Shown: piece by piece, positions 1-6,965 of the stretch
How positions within the stretch are numbered: position 1 is the stretch's first letter
How the letters are laid out: the number at the start of each line of letters is the position of its first letter
DNA from: Eubacterium sp. CAG:841
GTDB lineage: Bacteria > Bacillota > Clostridia > Oscillospirales > CAG-272
Length of the DNA stretch: 8,044 nt
Reading direction: 5' to 3'
NCBI GenBank assembly: GCA_000437375.1
Contig: FR898212.1
Span: forward strand, 2,123 to 10,166
Notes under the pieces: model-generated
The model's database searches: none
The model's input: the letters and a program-made list of their open reading frames with translations, nothing else
Told to the model about the DNA's origin: nothing
Program-made: the position numbers and the translations under genes

Positions 1-8
1 CAGCAAAG

Positions 9-46
9 CCGAAGCCCGCCGTTTCAGGCGGTTGTGCGGCTTCCGG
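9..46. repeat. GC-rich stem-loop at the left edge
   Basis: CCGCC at 16-20 pairs with GGCGG at 27-31 around a 6-nt loop. GAAGCC at 11-16 can alternatively pair with GGCTTC at 38-43, so the two pairings compete. There is no T-run after it, so it does not look like a standard intrinsic terminator for the + strand. It may be the end of an upstream transcription unit or part of the transfer origin region; I cannot decide. Confidence 0.35.
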
Positions 47-167
47 TGAGGATGCGGGAAAACACCCGACCGACAGCTGATACGACGATTGTGGGCGGTT
101 CTTGCGAGCGTGTGAGCCTCGTGCCGGGATCGCCCACTACTGTCGCCTTCCGTCTCTTTGGTACGCA

Positions 168-225
168 GGTATTTACGGGAGTTCCGATGGTTATATTGAG
201 GGGTTCAGCGGGTATTTGCGAGGGT
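168..225 (+). repeat. Imperfect 15-bp direct repeat
   Basis: GGTATTTACGGGAGT at 168-182 recurs as GGTATTTGCGAGGGT at 211-225, with 12 of 15 bases identical and a 43-bp period. It lies in the non-coding stretch ahead of the mobilization operon. Its role is unknown; it could be a protein binding site in the oriT region. Confidence 0.35.
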
Positions 226-245
226 CGATTTTCAAGCGGGAGAAA

Positions 246-447
246 GGCAGTGCGTCAAACGCCCTGCCGGATTCACAGCGGACGGCAGAGCCGACCGCAT
301 TTCCTCGCGTTTTGACCGCATTTGCTTCCTTTTCCGTGCCTATCGGTAAAGGAACGGCAGTGCGTCAAAAGGGCAATTTGACCGCAAAACAGTGTGTCAG
401 GCGGCGGAATCCTTCTAATGCTTACGCCATAATACCCGTGTGTCAAA
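246..447. other. Repeat array before mob operon, candidate oriT/relaxosome site
   Basis: Positions 1-477 contain no convincing gene, and this part holds ordered repeats. GTGCGTCAAA occurs at 250-259 and 360-369, inside an exact 14-bp repeat at 246-259 and 356-369. Variants are GTGTGTCAGG at 392-401 and GTGTGTCAAA at 438-447. The near-inverted form TTTGACCGCA occurs at 311-320 and 377-386, and a partial copy (GACCGCATTT) at 294-303. The copies at 361-369 and 377-386 can pair into a stem with one bulged base and a 7-nt loop. Inverted and iterated repeats directly upstream of a relaxosome accessory gene and relaxase are typical of transfer origins, where the ribbon-helix-helix protein and relaxase bind. 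The oriT call is inference; no nic site is identified. Confidence 0.5.
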
Positions 448-477
448 GACAGAAAACAAAGAAAGGAGCAATGGACG

Positions 478-897
478 GTGGAAAACGACAAAAGTGCCGG
501 CAACGGCAAAAAGCGATTCTCAATCTACATTTCCGAAGCCACCATCGACATGGCAAAAAAGTGGCACGAGGCAGACAACTGCGGCAGCGTGTCCGAGTAT
601 GTCAGACGGGCGATTGAATTCTACTCCGGCTATGTGGCAAGCGAACATAACCCAAGCTACCTGCCGAGAATTGTCATCTCCACGCTGAAAAATATCATAC
701 GGGACAGTGAAAATCGCCAATGCGCTCAGCTGTACCGTGTGGCAGTGGAGCTTGCGGTGCTGATGAATGTTATCGCCGCATCGAACGGTTTCTCGGGTGA
801 GGATGTCAGAAAATTGCGCGAAAGCTGTGAGGAACAGGTCAAGCGGATCAACGGCACCATCCGTCTTGACGATGCAGTCCGATGGCAAAACTCGTAA
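478..897 (+). CDS. MobC-like ribbon-helix-helix relaxosome accessory protein
   Basis: A 139-residue protein that probably binds the transfer origin and helps the relaxase load. Residues about 11-55 read as a ribbon-helix-helix fold: a short strand (KKRFSIYIS), a helix (ATIDMAKKWHEA), then SVSEYVRRAIEFYSGY, whose G/S-x-S-E-Y/F-V-R-x-A-I pattern is the usual second helix of this class. The remainder is helical. The start is GTG at 478, placed 9 nt after GGAG at 465-468. The ATG at 471 is in another frame and gives no recognisable protein. The gene overlaps the relaxase start by 16 nt, so translation is probably coupled. It is the first gene of the operon and sits beside the repeat array, which suits a DNA-binding accessory protein. 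Fold and context are clear; the family name is by analogy. Confidence 0.75.
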   Translation: MENDKSAGNGKKRFSIYISEATIDMAKKWHEADNCGSVSEYVRRAIEFYSGYVASEHNPSYLPRIVISTLKNIIRDSENRQCAQLYRVAVELAVLMNVIAASNGFSGEDVRKLRESCEEQVKRINGTIRLDDAVRWQNS

Positions 898-2249
898 CCA
901 AGTTCCGTTATTACAAGCCCGGCGGTCGAAAAAAGATCGGCGGGTACGCAAAATATATTGCACTCCGCGATGGTGTGGAACGGTGCGACGATTCCAAAAA
1001 GTATGCGCCCGTGTCATATAATCAGAAACAACTGATTGCAAAAATCCTGCGGGACTATCCCGACAGTGCGGAAATGCTGGAGTATGACGATTACAAACAG
1101 CACCCGACAGTCGGAAACGCTTCGGAATTCATCTCGCGCGCCATTGAGGACAACGCACACTCCGCCATGCGTCAGAAGACCTATGCCGACTACATTGCCA
1201 CCCGTCCCCGTGCGGAAAAAGTCGGCTCACACGGACTCTTTTCCGATGAGGACGGCGAGATTGTTCTCTCTGAGGTTGCTGCGGATCTCAATACGCACGA
1301 AGGAAATGTGTGGACGATGATTGTCTCTTTGCGCCGCGAGGACGCGGAACGGCTCGGGTATAACAACGCCCGTGCTTGGCGGATGCTCCTTCGTTCTCAC
1401 ACGCAGGAGCTGGCGGACGCACTGCGGATTCCCCTGGAAGACCTGAAATGGTACGGTGCTTTTCATAATGAATCACACCACCCGCACATTCATGTTATCG
1501 CCTACACCGACGATCCGAAGGTCGGATATCTTTCCAAAAACGGTGTGGAACAGATGCGTTCGGCGCTCGGCAATCATATTTTTCGGGACGACCTGCAGCA
1601 TATTTTTTGTGAGCAGACAGAAAAAAGGAACGAGCTGAAAAAAGATTGGCACACGCTCCTTGAAAAAATACTCGCAGACATGGCAGAAAATCCGAACACG
1701 CATCCCGAAATTGAAGCCAATCTCGCAGAGCTTTCTTTCCGTCTCTCACGCACAAAAGGCAAGAAGGTGTACGGGTATCTCAAGCGGGACATAAAAGATT
1801 TGATTGACGAAATTATCGATCTGCTCGCCGAGGATGAGAATATTGCAAAGCTCTATGACCTCTGGTACGAGAAAAAGTATGAAGCCCTGCGTACCTATAC
1901 CTCCGAGACGCCGCCGAAAATTCCACTGTCGCAGAACAAGGAATTTAAGTCGATAAAAAATGATATCATACGGGAAGCAATGCGGATGAATCAGTCGGGA
2001 GAACAAAAGCATGAGTCACGGACGGACAGCGACACGACCTCACATCATGGTTCAGAGAAAAAAACTGCACCGCATCATCAGACAAACTCCGTCCGCGCGA
2101 CAGCAGTCACAGGGCTTCTCAAAAATCTCGCGAACACTTTCCGTGATAAAATTCTCGGGGACGACGCGAAAAAACTCCCGACCATTGACAAACGCCAACG
2201 CCGGGAGATTGAAGAAAAGAAAAACGCCGAGATCGGCTATACAATGTGA
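882..2249 (+). CDS. MobP3/MobL-type relaxase
   Basis: A 455-residue relaxase that should nick oriT on one strand, remain covalently attached and pilot the DNA to the coupling protein. The N-terminus (MAKLVTKFRYYKPGG, then GGYAKYIALRDGV at about 20-32) and the blocks TVGNASEFISRAIEDN (76-91), YADYIATRPRAE (101-112) and GSHGLFSD (115-122) match what I recall of the Firmicutes MobP3/MobL family. The metal-binding motif is at 194-204 (FHNESHHPHIH, with H200, H202 and H204). Y22 and Y25 are candidate catalytic tyrosines; which is used cannot be settled here. The C-terminal third is charged and helical, with FKSIKNDIIREAM at 355-367 and a His/Ser-rich low-complexity stretch at about 377-402. No strong Shine-Dalgarno precedes the ATG, and the start lies inside the upstream gene, so it is likely translationally coupled. 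Length appears full. Confidence 0.9.
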   Translation: MAKLVTKFRYYKPGGRKKIGGYAKYIALRDGVERCDDSKKYAPVSYNQKQLIAKILRDYPDSAEMLEYDDYKQHPTVGNASEFISRAIEDNAHSAMRQKTYADYIATRPRAEKVGSHGLFSDEDGEIVLSEVAADLNTHEGNVWTMIVSLRREDAERLGYNNARAWRMLLRSHTQELADALRIPLEDLKWYGAFHNESHHPHIHVIAYTDDPKVGYLSKNGVEQMRSALGNHIFRDDLQHIFCEQTEKRNELKKDWHTLLEKILADMAENPNTHPEIEANLAELSFRLSRTKGKKVYGYLKRDIKDLIDEIIDLLAEDENIAKLYDLWYEKKYEALRTYTSETPPKIPLSQNKEFKSIKNDIIREAMRMNQSGEQKHESRTDSDTTSHHGSEKKTAPHHQTNSVRATAVTGLLKNLANTFRDKILGDDAKKLPTIDKRQRREIEEKKNAEIGYTM

Positions 2250-2259
2250 AAGGAGTCAA

Positions 2260-3696
2260 ATGCCATACATTCATTTTTCAGAACAGGAAAAAGAGCTTGC
2301 AAAACAGGCAGACATCGTTCGGTTTCTGCAAGCTCACGGCGAGCAGGTAAAGCGCACGGGCAAGGAATTTGCGTGGGACTCCCCTGCGGGAAAGGTCACG
2401 ATCCGGGAAAATCAATGGTACAGCCAGTACGAGCAGACAGGCGGCGGTGCTGTAAAATTCCTTCGCAAGTTCTTCGGAATGACCTATCCCGAAGCGGTGC
2501 GCAGTCTGCTCGGCGAGAGTGCGGGACAGGAAATCCGTGCGGCAGGTAAAGAAAAACCTAAGCCCGAGCCGAAAAACTTCTCGCTGCCCCCTCCGCATTC
2601 GGATATGCGCAGACTGTATGCGTATCTTCTTAGCGAGCGCGGTATCGACCGAGATATCATTCATGCTTTCACTCATGAGGGACTGCTGTATGAGGATGCG
2701 GTCAATCACAATGTCTGTTTTGTCGGCAAGGATGATACCGGAACCGTCCGGCATCTTCATAAACGCGCGACCAACCCGCTCTCGGATTTCAAAGGCAACA
2801 TCACGGGAAGTGATGCGGACTATGCGTTTCATTACACCGGCAAGAGCGACCGCCTCTATGTTTTTGAAGCACCGATAGATCTGCTTGCGTTTCTGACGCT
2901 CTATCCCGCAGGTTGGCAGGAGCATTCCTATGTCGCTTTGTGTTCAACTGCCGACCGTGCCGCGCTTCGGATGCTAAAAGATCATCCGCAGCTGAAACAG
3001 GTTTATCTCTGCCTGGATCACGATTCCGCGGGGATTGAGGGAGCATACCGCATCGCGGACAGCATCCATTCGCTCGGAGAGTATCAGGTGTACCGACTCT
3101 TTCCCGCACATAAGGATTGGGACGAAGACCTGAAAGCCCGTATGGGCAAAAACGCAATCCCCGCAGGTGAACATCCGAAGCTCGCGTATATCGCAGAGAA
3201 AACCGCCGAACTGAAAGGATTGTCTCTCGAAGACACCGACGAATATATCAAATACAAACGGATGCCTGCCGATCTGTTTGACGATACCATGCGAAAGCTG
3301 GAACGGCTGAAAAAGCAGATTATCGCCTCAGACTTGACAGAGAAAAAAGAATCCTGTGCCACCGAGATGGCAAGGACCGCTGTCGCCTTCTGCGTTTTAC
3401 GAAGCCGACAGATCGGAAAGCCGATCACGGTCGAAGTCCTTGCCGATCAGATGGCAAAGCTGTATAAGCCGCACCGTGACAAGCAGAATATCTCCTCTCA
3501 ATTGGATTCCATCGGCTATGACCTGAAGGAAATCCGTGAAGATGCGGACAAAAGCGACGCACAGACCAAAACCGAAATCGAATGGCAGATCAGAAGAATG
3601 CTCCTGCTCGGGTTGTCCTGTTTACAGCTCGGCGGGAGCATTTCACTTTCGCCCACGGTCGCAGAACCGACTGTCGGGCAAGGGGCTTCATACTGA
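2260..3696 (+). CDS. DUF3991/Toprim primase-like protein
   Basis: A 478-residue protein of the primase-like type found beside MobP3 relaxases in Tn1549-like elements. The N-terminus (about 1-90) resembles the DnaG-type zinc domain layout (DIVRFLQAHGE, then GGGAVKFLRKFFGMTYPEAV) but has none of the CHC2 cysteines. A DUF3991-like block covers about 115-190. The Toprim domain follows: VFEAPIDLLAFL at 201-212 with acidic E203, then YLCLDHDSAG at 249-258 with the D253-x-D255 pair, and DWDED at 286-290. The C-terminal 170 residues are helical and unassigned. It probably primes or processes the transferred strand, but activity is inferred. The start is ATG at 2260, preceded by AAAGGAG at 2249-2255, which begins in the relaxase stop codon. 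The open frame extends upstream to 2011, but that part overlaps the relaxase and is unlikely to be translated. Confidence 0.82.
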   Translation: MPYIHFSEQEKELAKQADIVRFLQAHGEQVKRTGKEFAWDSPAGKVTIRENQWYSQYEQTGGGAVKFLRKFFGMTYPEAVRSLLGESAGQEIRAAGKEKPKPEPKNFSLPPPHSDMRRLYAYLLSERGIDRDIIHAFTHEGLLYEDAVNHNVCFVGKDDTGTVRHLHKRATNPLSDFKGNITGSDADYAFHYTGKSDRLYVFEAPIDLLAFLTLYPAGWQEHSYVALCSTADRAALRMLKDHPQLKQVYLCLDHDSAGIEGAYRIADSIHSLGEYQVYRLFPAHKDWDEDLKARMGKNAIPAGEHPKLAYIAEKTAELKGLSLEDTDEYIKYKRMPADLFDDTMRKLERLKKQIIASDLTEKKESCATEMARTAVAFCVLRSRQIGKPITVEVLADQMAKLYKPHRDKQNISSQLDSIGYDLKEIREDADKSDAQTKTEIEWQIRRMLLLGLSCLQLGGSISLSPTVAEPTVGQGASY

Positions 3697-3709
3697 AAGG
3701 AGTTCCGCT

Positions 3710-5533
3710 TTGGAAGGAATCACACTACTGATTGTTGTATCCGCCGCCATCGGCGGCATTTTTATTCTCATCACCGCGCTGTCCTATCTGTACGGACTGA
3801 AAGGAATCAAAGCCAAAACTGCGGGAAACGGTCAGCACGGAACTGCGCGATGGGCAACCAACCGTGAAATCAAAAAGACCTACCGTCACATTCCGTTTAC
3901 CCCGGAAGAATGGCGGCAGAATCCGGGCAGCCGACCGAAGGAGCAAGGCATTGTGGTTGGCTGTCTATCCAAAAAGAAAACGACAACGGCACTTGTGGAT
4001 ACGGGTGATGTTCATTGTATGATGATCGGTGCCGCAGGCGTGGGTAAAACTGCATATTGGCTCTATCCCAATATCGAATACGCCTGTGCTTCCGGGATGT
4101 CGTTTCTCTCAACCGATACCAAGGGTGACATCATGCGCAACTACGGTTCTATCGCCTCCAAGTATTATGGCTATAACATTTCGGTCATTGACCTGCGCAA
4201 TCCCATGCGCTCACACGGAAACAACCTTCTGCACCTCGTCAACAAGTACATGGATTTGTATTCCGGGACGAATGAAGTACAGTACAAAGCCAAGGCGGAA
4301 AAGTACGCAAAAATCATTGCCAAGACCATCATTCTCTCCGGCATGGAAGCGGGCAATTTCGGACAGAACAGCTACTTCTACGATGCCGCAGAAGGTTTGA
4401 TCACAGCGTCCATCCTTCTCGTCTCGGAATTCTGCAAGCCGGAGGAACGACACATCGTGTCGGTGTTCAAAATTATTCAGGAGCTTCTCGCACCGGGCAG
4501 GAATCGGAACAAGAATCAGTTCCAACAGCTCATGGAGCTTCTCCCACCCGATCACAAAGCAAAATGGTTTGCCGGCGCGGCACTCAACACGGCGGAGCAG
4601 TCTATGGCAAGCGTTATGTCCACAGCACTTTCAAGATTAAATGCGTTCCTTGATTCGGAGCTTGAAACCATCCTTTGCAACGATACCGAGATCGATGCCG
4701 AGCGATTTTGTAAAGAAAAGTCGGCAATTTTCATCATTATGCCGGAGGAAGACAGCAGTAAATACTTCATGGTATCGCTTCTGATCCAGCAGCTCTACCG
4801 TGAAATTCTTGCCGTTGCCGATGAACACGGCGGCAAGCTTGAAAACCGCGTGGTCTTCTACTGCGATGAGTTCGGCACCCTGCCTCGCATTGAATCCGCC
4901 GAAATGATGTTCTCGGCATCCCGCTCCCGCCGTGTTTCAATTGTGCCGATCATTCAGTCCTTCGCACAGTTACAGAAAAACTACGGCAAGGAAGGCGCGG
5001 AGATCATTATCGACAACACACAGCTGACGGTATTCGGTGGTTTTGCACCCAACAGTGAGTCGGCACAGATTCTCTCCAAAGCAATGGGAAGCAGAACGGC
5101 GCTCACCGGTTCGGTCACACAGAGCAAAGGCGAAGGATCGCGCTCTCTGCAAATGATTGAGCGCCCACTGATGACACCGGACGAGCTGAAAGCTCTGCCG
5201 AAAGGGACTTTTATCGTGACCAAGACCGGCTTCTATCCCATCAAGGTCAAGCTGAAGCTGTTCTTCAAATGGGGTATCCGATTTGAAAAAGAGCCGTTCA
5301 CTGTCCCTATGCGCGACCGGGCAACCATCTGTTACGCAAGCCGCGAGGAACTGAGCGAAGCCATCTGCAACAAATATCATGTGGCGGACGATAAAAGCAG
5401 CGGAAAAGACATCCCGGATGGCAGTTTCCGTGTGGAGGAAGCCATGGCGGAAAGGCACTATTCAAGCAAAAAGGCGGCGGCAAGACACAAAGGATTGCGG
5501 ACCAATCTCGGTCAGGACGGTGGCACCAAGTGA
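3710..5533 (+). CDS. VirD4/TraG-type coupling protein (CD1115-like)
   Basis: A 607-residue type IV coupling ATPase that links the relaxase-DNA complex to a secretion channel at the inner membrane. One hydrophobic segment lies at about 4-28, followed by HGTARWATNREI at 43-54, a block typical of this coupling protein family. Walker A is GAAGVGKT at 107-114 and Walker B is VVFYCDEFG at 381-389. FLSTDTKGD (132-140) and VPIIQSFAQLQKNYG (412-426) also fit the RecA-like VirD4 core. I set the start at TTG 3710, 7 nt after AAAGGAG at 3696-3702. The frame is open upstream to 3536, but that stretch overlaps the primase and lacks family character. Relatives often have two N-terminal membrane segments, whereas only one is evident with this start. 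The TGA overlaps the GTG start of the next gene. No channel genes follow in the window. Confidence 0.9.
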   Translation: MEGITLLIVVSAAIGGIFILITALSYLYGLKGIKAKTAGNGQHGTARWATNREIKKTYRHIPFTPEEWRQNPGSRPKEQGIVVGCLSKKKTTTALVDTGDVHCMMIGAAGVGKTAYWLYPNIEYACASGMSFLSTDTKGDIMRNYGSIASKYYGYNISVIDLRNPMRSHGNNLLHLVNKYMDLYSGTNEVQYKAKAEKYAKIIAKTIILSGMEAGNFGQNSYFYDAAEGLITASILLVSEFCKPEERHIVSVFKIIQELLAPGRNRNKNQFQQLMELLPPDHKAKWFAGAALNTAEQSMASVMSTALSRLNAFLDSELETILCNDTEIDAERFCKEKSAIFIIMPEEDSSKYFMVSLLIQQLYREILAVADEHGGKLENRVVFYCDEFGTLPRIESAEMMFSASRSRRVSIVPIIQSFAQLQKNYGKEGAEIIIDNTQLTVFGGFAPNSESAQILSKAMGSRTALTGSVTQSKGEGSRSLQMIERPLMTPDELKALPKGTFIVTKTGFYPIKVKLKLFFKWGIRFEKEPFTVPMRDRATICYASREELSEAICNKYHVADDKSSGKDIPDGSFRVEEAMAERHYSSKKAAARHKGLRTNLGQDGGTK

Positions 5534-5814
5534 ATTATTTCGATTCCATTTACAGCGACAACCTTCCGAGCCGTGCTGTCCATGTGTATATGTACCTCGT
5601 AAACAGAGCAAATACGGACGGTCAATGCTGGCCGTCCGTAAGAAGGATTGCAAAGGATCTGAGTCTGTCCCCATCCACAGTGAAGCGAGCCATTGAGGAT
5701 CTGACCTCACACGGGTATATCAAGATCGAACAGCGTTTCCGCAAAAGCGGTGCCAAAAGCTCGCTCATGTTCACCGTCCCCGATTTTTCAAAATACCGCA
5801 CACCAAAGGGATAA
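5530..5814 (+). CDS. Small winged-helix (HTH_36-like) protein
   Basis: A 94-residue DNA-binding protein. LPSRAVHVYMYLVNRAN at 12-28, CWPSVRRIAKDLSLSPSTVKRAIEDLTSHGYI at 33-64 and the wing-like IEQRFRKSGAKSSLMFTV at 66-83 form the winged-helix pattern seen in replication-initiator N-termini and in small proteins following VirD4 in Tn1549-like elements. It likely binds DNA of the element, as a regulator or replication accessory; the sequence does not show which. The GTG start at 5530 shares bases with the TGA of the coupling protein (GTGA overlap), so translation is coupled. The codon after its TAA is followed in the same frame by another 63 open codons (to 6006), so the protein may be a shortened form of a longer ancestor. 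It is the last + strand gene seen. Confidence 0.75.
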   Translation: MNYFDSIYSDNLPSRAVHVYMYLVNRANTDGQCWPSVRRIAKDLSLSPSTVKRAIEDLTSHGYIKIEQRFRKSGAKSSLMFTVPDFSKYRTPKG

Positions 5815-5827
5815 ATGTTTGTATTCG

Positions 5828-5868
5828 GTGACCTATGGGTGGGTTCACCATGCACCCACAAGGTGAAC
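5828..5868. repeat. Interlocking GGTGA/TCACC inverted repeats
   Basis: GTTCACC at 5843-5849 pairs perfectly with GGTGAAC at 5862-5868, and GGGTG at 5837-5841 pairs with CACCC at 5853-5857. A further GGTGA lies at 5828-5832, so several alternative hairpins compete. The array sits at the convergent junction between the + and - strand operons. AT-rich sequence follows but there is no clean T-run, so it is a weak terminator candidate. It could equally be a binding site for the adjacent winged-helix protein. Confidence 0.5.
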
Positions 5869-5929
5869 TATAACAATAAAATATTATTACAAGGCAGAAA
5901 GAAAACGATGTCAAATACAAGATTACAGA

Positions 5930-6217
5930 TTACTCTGACTTTTTTGACTGCACATATATCTGATTTATATATACGCTTGTACCGGCTGCTAATATTCCTT
6001 GCGTAATGGAGACAAAGAATGCACAGGCAATATCCTTAAGACTTGAAATATCGCTTGTGGAGACAACCCATGCCGTTGCGAGTATTACCGATATAATGCC
6101 TAATACAATAGGAATAAATTTATTTGAAATCGGACTTTTTTTAAGTCCTATGCCTATAAAATATAGCACAGGAACTAAGATAAGTAGCTCTGGTTTTATA
6201 AAGTTTTCAATATTCAT
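5930..6217 (-). CDS. Phage-type holin (Holin_5_2-like)
   Basis: A 95-residue, very hydrophobic protein with three predicted membrane segments, at about 10-26, 34-52 and 66-88, and a short charged C-terminus (QSKKSE). MNIENFIKPELLILVPVLY and the later SITQGILAAGTSVYINQ match my recollection of the phage holin 5_2 family of Firmicutes phages. Holins collect in the cytoplasmic membrane and open holes that free an endolysin or collapse the membrane potential. I chose the ATG at 6217 because the family usually begins M-x-x-E-N-F/M-I-x-P-E-L. A GTG at 6229, overlapping the upstream xhlA-like stop as GTGA, would add four residues. It directly follows the XhlA-like gene. No amidase or lysozyme gene follows in the remaining 115 bp of the intergenic stretch. 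Confidence 0.8.
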   Translation of the reverse strand: MNIENFIKPELLILVPVLYFIGIGLKKSPISNKFIPIVLGIISVILATAWVVSTSDISSLKDIACAFFVSITQGILAAGTSVYINQIYVQSKKSE

Positions 6218-6225
6218 AGTTCTTC

Positions 6226-6516
6226 TCACGCAAGAAATATTCCGATAATAGCTGATATAAGTCCTCCGGCAAGTGCTGAAACAACAGCTGTTGCTATCTG
6301 TTGCATTTTTAGCTGTGGACGGTTTTCTATTTCATCGATTTTTTGTTCATGACGTTCTAAATGCTCATTTGTATGCTTTAGCTCTGTTGCGAGAGTTACA
6401 AGAGTTTCATTCATTGTCCGTATCTCTGTCTGAACAGCTTTCAAATCTGAAATGTCCCGTTCAAGTGTATTGATTCTTTGCTCATGCCTTTCTAAAATGA
6501 CAGATGCTTCTTCCAT
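6226..6516 (-). CDS. XhlA-like coiled-coil membrane protein
   Basis: A 96-residue protein with the architecture of haemolysin XhlA-type lysis proteins: a long charged helix at about 5-65 with heptad-like spacing (RHEQRINTLERDISDLK, then NEHLERHEQKIDEIE) and one C-terminal membrane helix at about 72-95 rich in Gly and Ala (SALAGGLISAIIGIFLA). In Bacillus PBSX-type phages, XhlA acts with the holin XhlB in lysis. Here too it lies immediately upstream of a holin, with stop and possible start overlapping, so the two are probably co-translated. The HEQRIN/HEQKID similarity suggests an internal repeat in the coiled coil. The ATG at 6516 has an excellent ribosome binding site (AGAAAGGAGG, on the - strand just upstream). 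Family assignment rests on architecture and context rather than on catalytic residues. Confidence 0.8.
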   Translation of the reverse strand: MEEASVILERHEQRINTLERDISDLKAVQTEIRTMNETLVTLATELKHTNEHLERHEQKIDEIENRPQLKMQQIATAVVSALAGGLISAIIGIFLA

Positions 6517-6553
6517 GAGATTCCTCCTTTCTGTAAAAAATCAATTTTTTCTG

Positions 6554-6615
6554 CCCGCATATGAATTATAAATTCTAACACCGACAGTTAATGTCAGCAT
6601 TAAGATTTATGCGGG
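6554..6615. repeat. Nested dyad, three-way-junction-like structure
   Basis: An 8-bp outer stem (CCCGCATA at 6554-6561, TATGCGGG at 6608-6615) encloses two small hairpins, GAATT-ATA-AATTC at 6563-6575 and GACA-GTTAA-TGTC at 6583-6595. The outer right arm covers the stop codon of the HTH gene. On the + strand the stem is followed by TTTTT at 6616-6620, so it could terminate transcription coming from the left. On the - strand it sits between the HTH gene and xhlA and could be an operator or a structured leader. Confidence 0.5.
6565..6594 (-). promoter_or_regulatory. Possible xhlA-holin promoter
   Basis: On the - strand a perfect TATAAT occupies 6570-6565, about 50 nt before the xhlA-like start. 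The -35 region is poor: the closest TTGACA-like hexamer (CTGACA) is 21 nt upstream, so the promoter would be weak or activator-dependent. Two dyads lie over it: GAATT/AATTC at 6563-6567 and 6571-6575, around the -10, and GACA/TGTC at 6583-6586 and 6592-6595, near the -35. Confidence 0.35.
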
Positions 6616-6948
6616 TTTTTCGTAATTTTTAATGATCTGCAACAACATTACGCTTTCTTTTTCTGAAATTTTATTTTCGACTATTTCTTGAATTTTGCGA
6701 AGCAAAATAATTTCATCGCTATGCATATATGTACGATCAAAACTGTAATTTCCGATGACATATACCCCTCCGTCATATTTGCCGCACTTAACATCGATGG
6801 GCACACGAAAGGTTGTTTCAATCTCATATATATCACGTTGAATAGTGCGAAGGGAAACGCCAAATTGTTCTGAAAGCTCCGGCATTGTCGCATGGCGTTT
6901 TTTGCAAAGATATTTTAATATTTCAAGCCTTCTTTCGGCTGTTCCCAT
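6607..6948 (-). CDS. Small DeoR/WYL-type HTH regulator without effector domain
   Basis: A 113-residue transcription regulator. AERRLEILKYLCKKRHATMPELSEQFGVSLRTIQRDIYEIE at 4-44 is a clear HTH_11-type winged helix, with recognition helix SLRTIQRDI, and CGKYDGGVYVI at 55-65 is the wing pattern seen at the N-terminus of WYL and DeoR regulators. The sequence ends after a short helical tail (about 77-110) and lacks a WYL or sugar-binding domain, so it is either a genuinely short form or a truncated one. The start is ATG at 6948, after AGAAAGGAGC; an upstream in-frame ATG at 6981 has no ribosome binding site and lies in a hairpin. It is upstream of the xhlA-holin pair and separated from the lexA-like pair by a terminator-like hairpin, so it may control the lysis-type genes (inference). 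Confidence 0.75.
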   Translation of the reverse strand: MGTAERRLEILKYLCKKRHATMPELSEQFGVSLRTIQRDIYEIETTFRVPIDVKCGKYDGGVYVIGNYSFDRTYMHSDEIILLRKIQEIVENKISEKESVMLLQIIKNYEKPA

Positions 6949-6965
6949 CAGATGCTCCTTTCTGT

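Noticed and set aside
428..433. CATAAT as the -10 box of the mobilization operon
   Set aside because: No acceptable -35 hexamer at 16-18 bp; kept only as a possibility within the oriT-like region.
102..617. 171-residue open frame on the + strand at the left end
   Set aside because: It runs through the repeat array and into the accessory gene in another frame, has no recognisable motif, and its ATG lacks a ribosome binding site. The ATG at 471 in this frame is near a good site, but the GTG at 478 gives the real protein.
520..1041. 173-residue open frame on the - strand
   Set aside because: Antisense to the accessory protein and relaxase start; cysteine- and histidine-rich composition typical of a reverse-frame artefact.
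2011..2259. N-terminal extension of the primase-like frame
   Set aside because: Overlaps the relaxase coding end, has no family similarity, and a strong ribosome binding site points to ATG 2260.
2278..2925. 215-residue open frame on the - strand
   Set aside because: Lies entirely opposite the Toprim primase-like gene and has no family features.
3536..3709. N-terminal extension of the coupling protein frame
   Set aside because: Overlaps the primase-like gene; the TTG at 3710 has ideal ribosome binding site spacing and is immediately followed by the membrane segment.
4970..5458. 162-residue open frame on the - strand
   Set aside because: Antisense to the conserved C-terminal half of the coupling protein; no start signal or motif.
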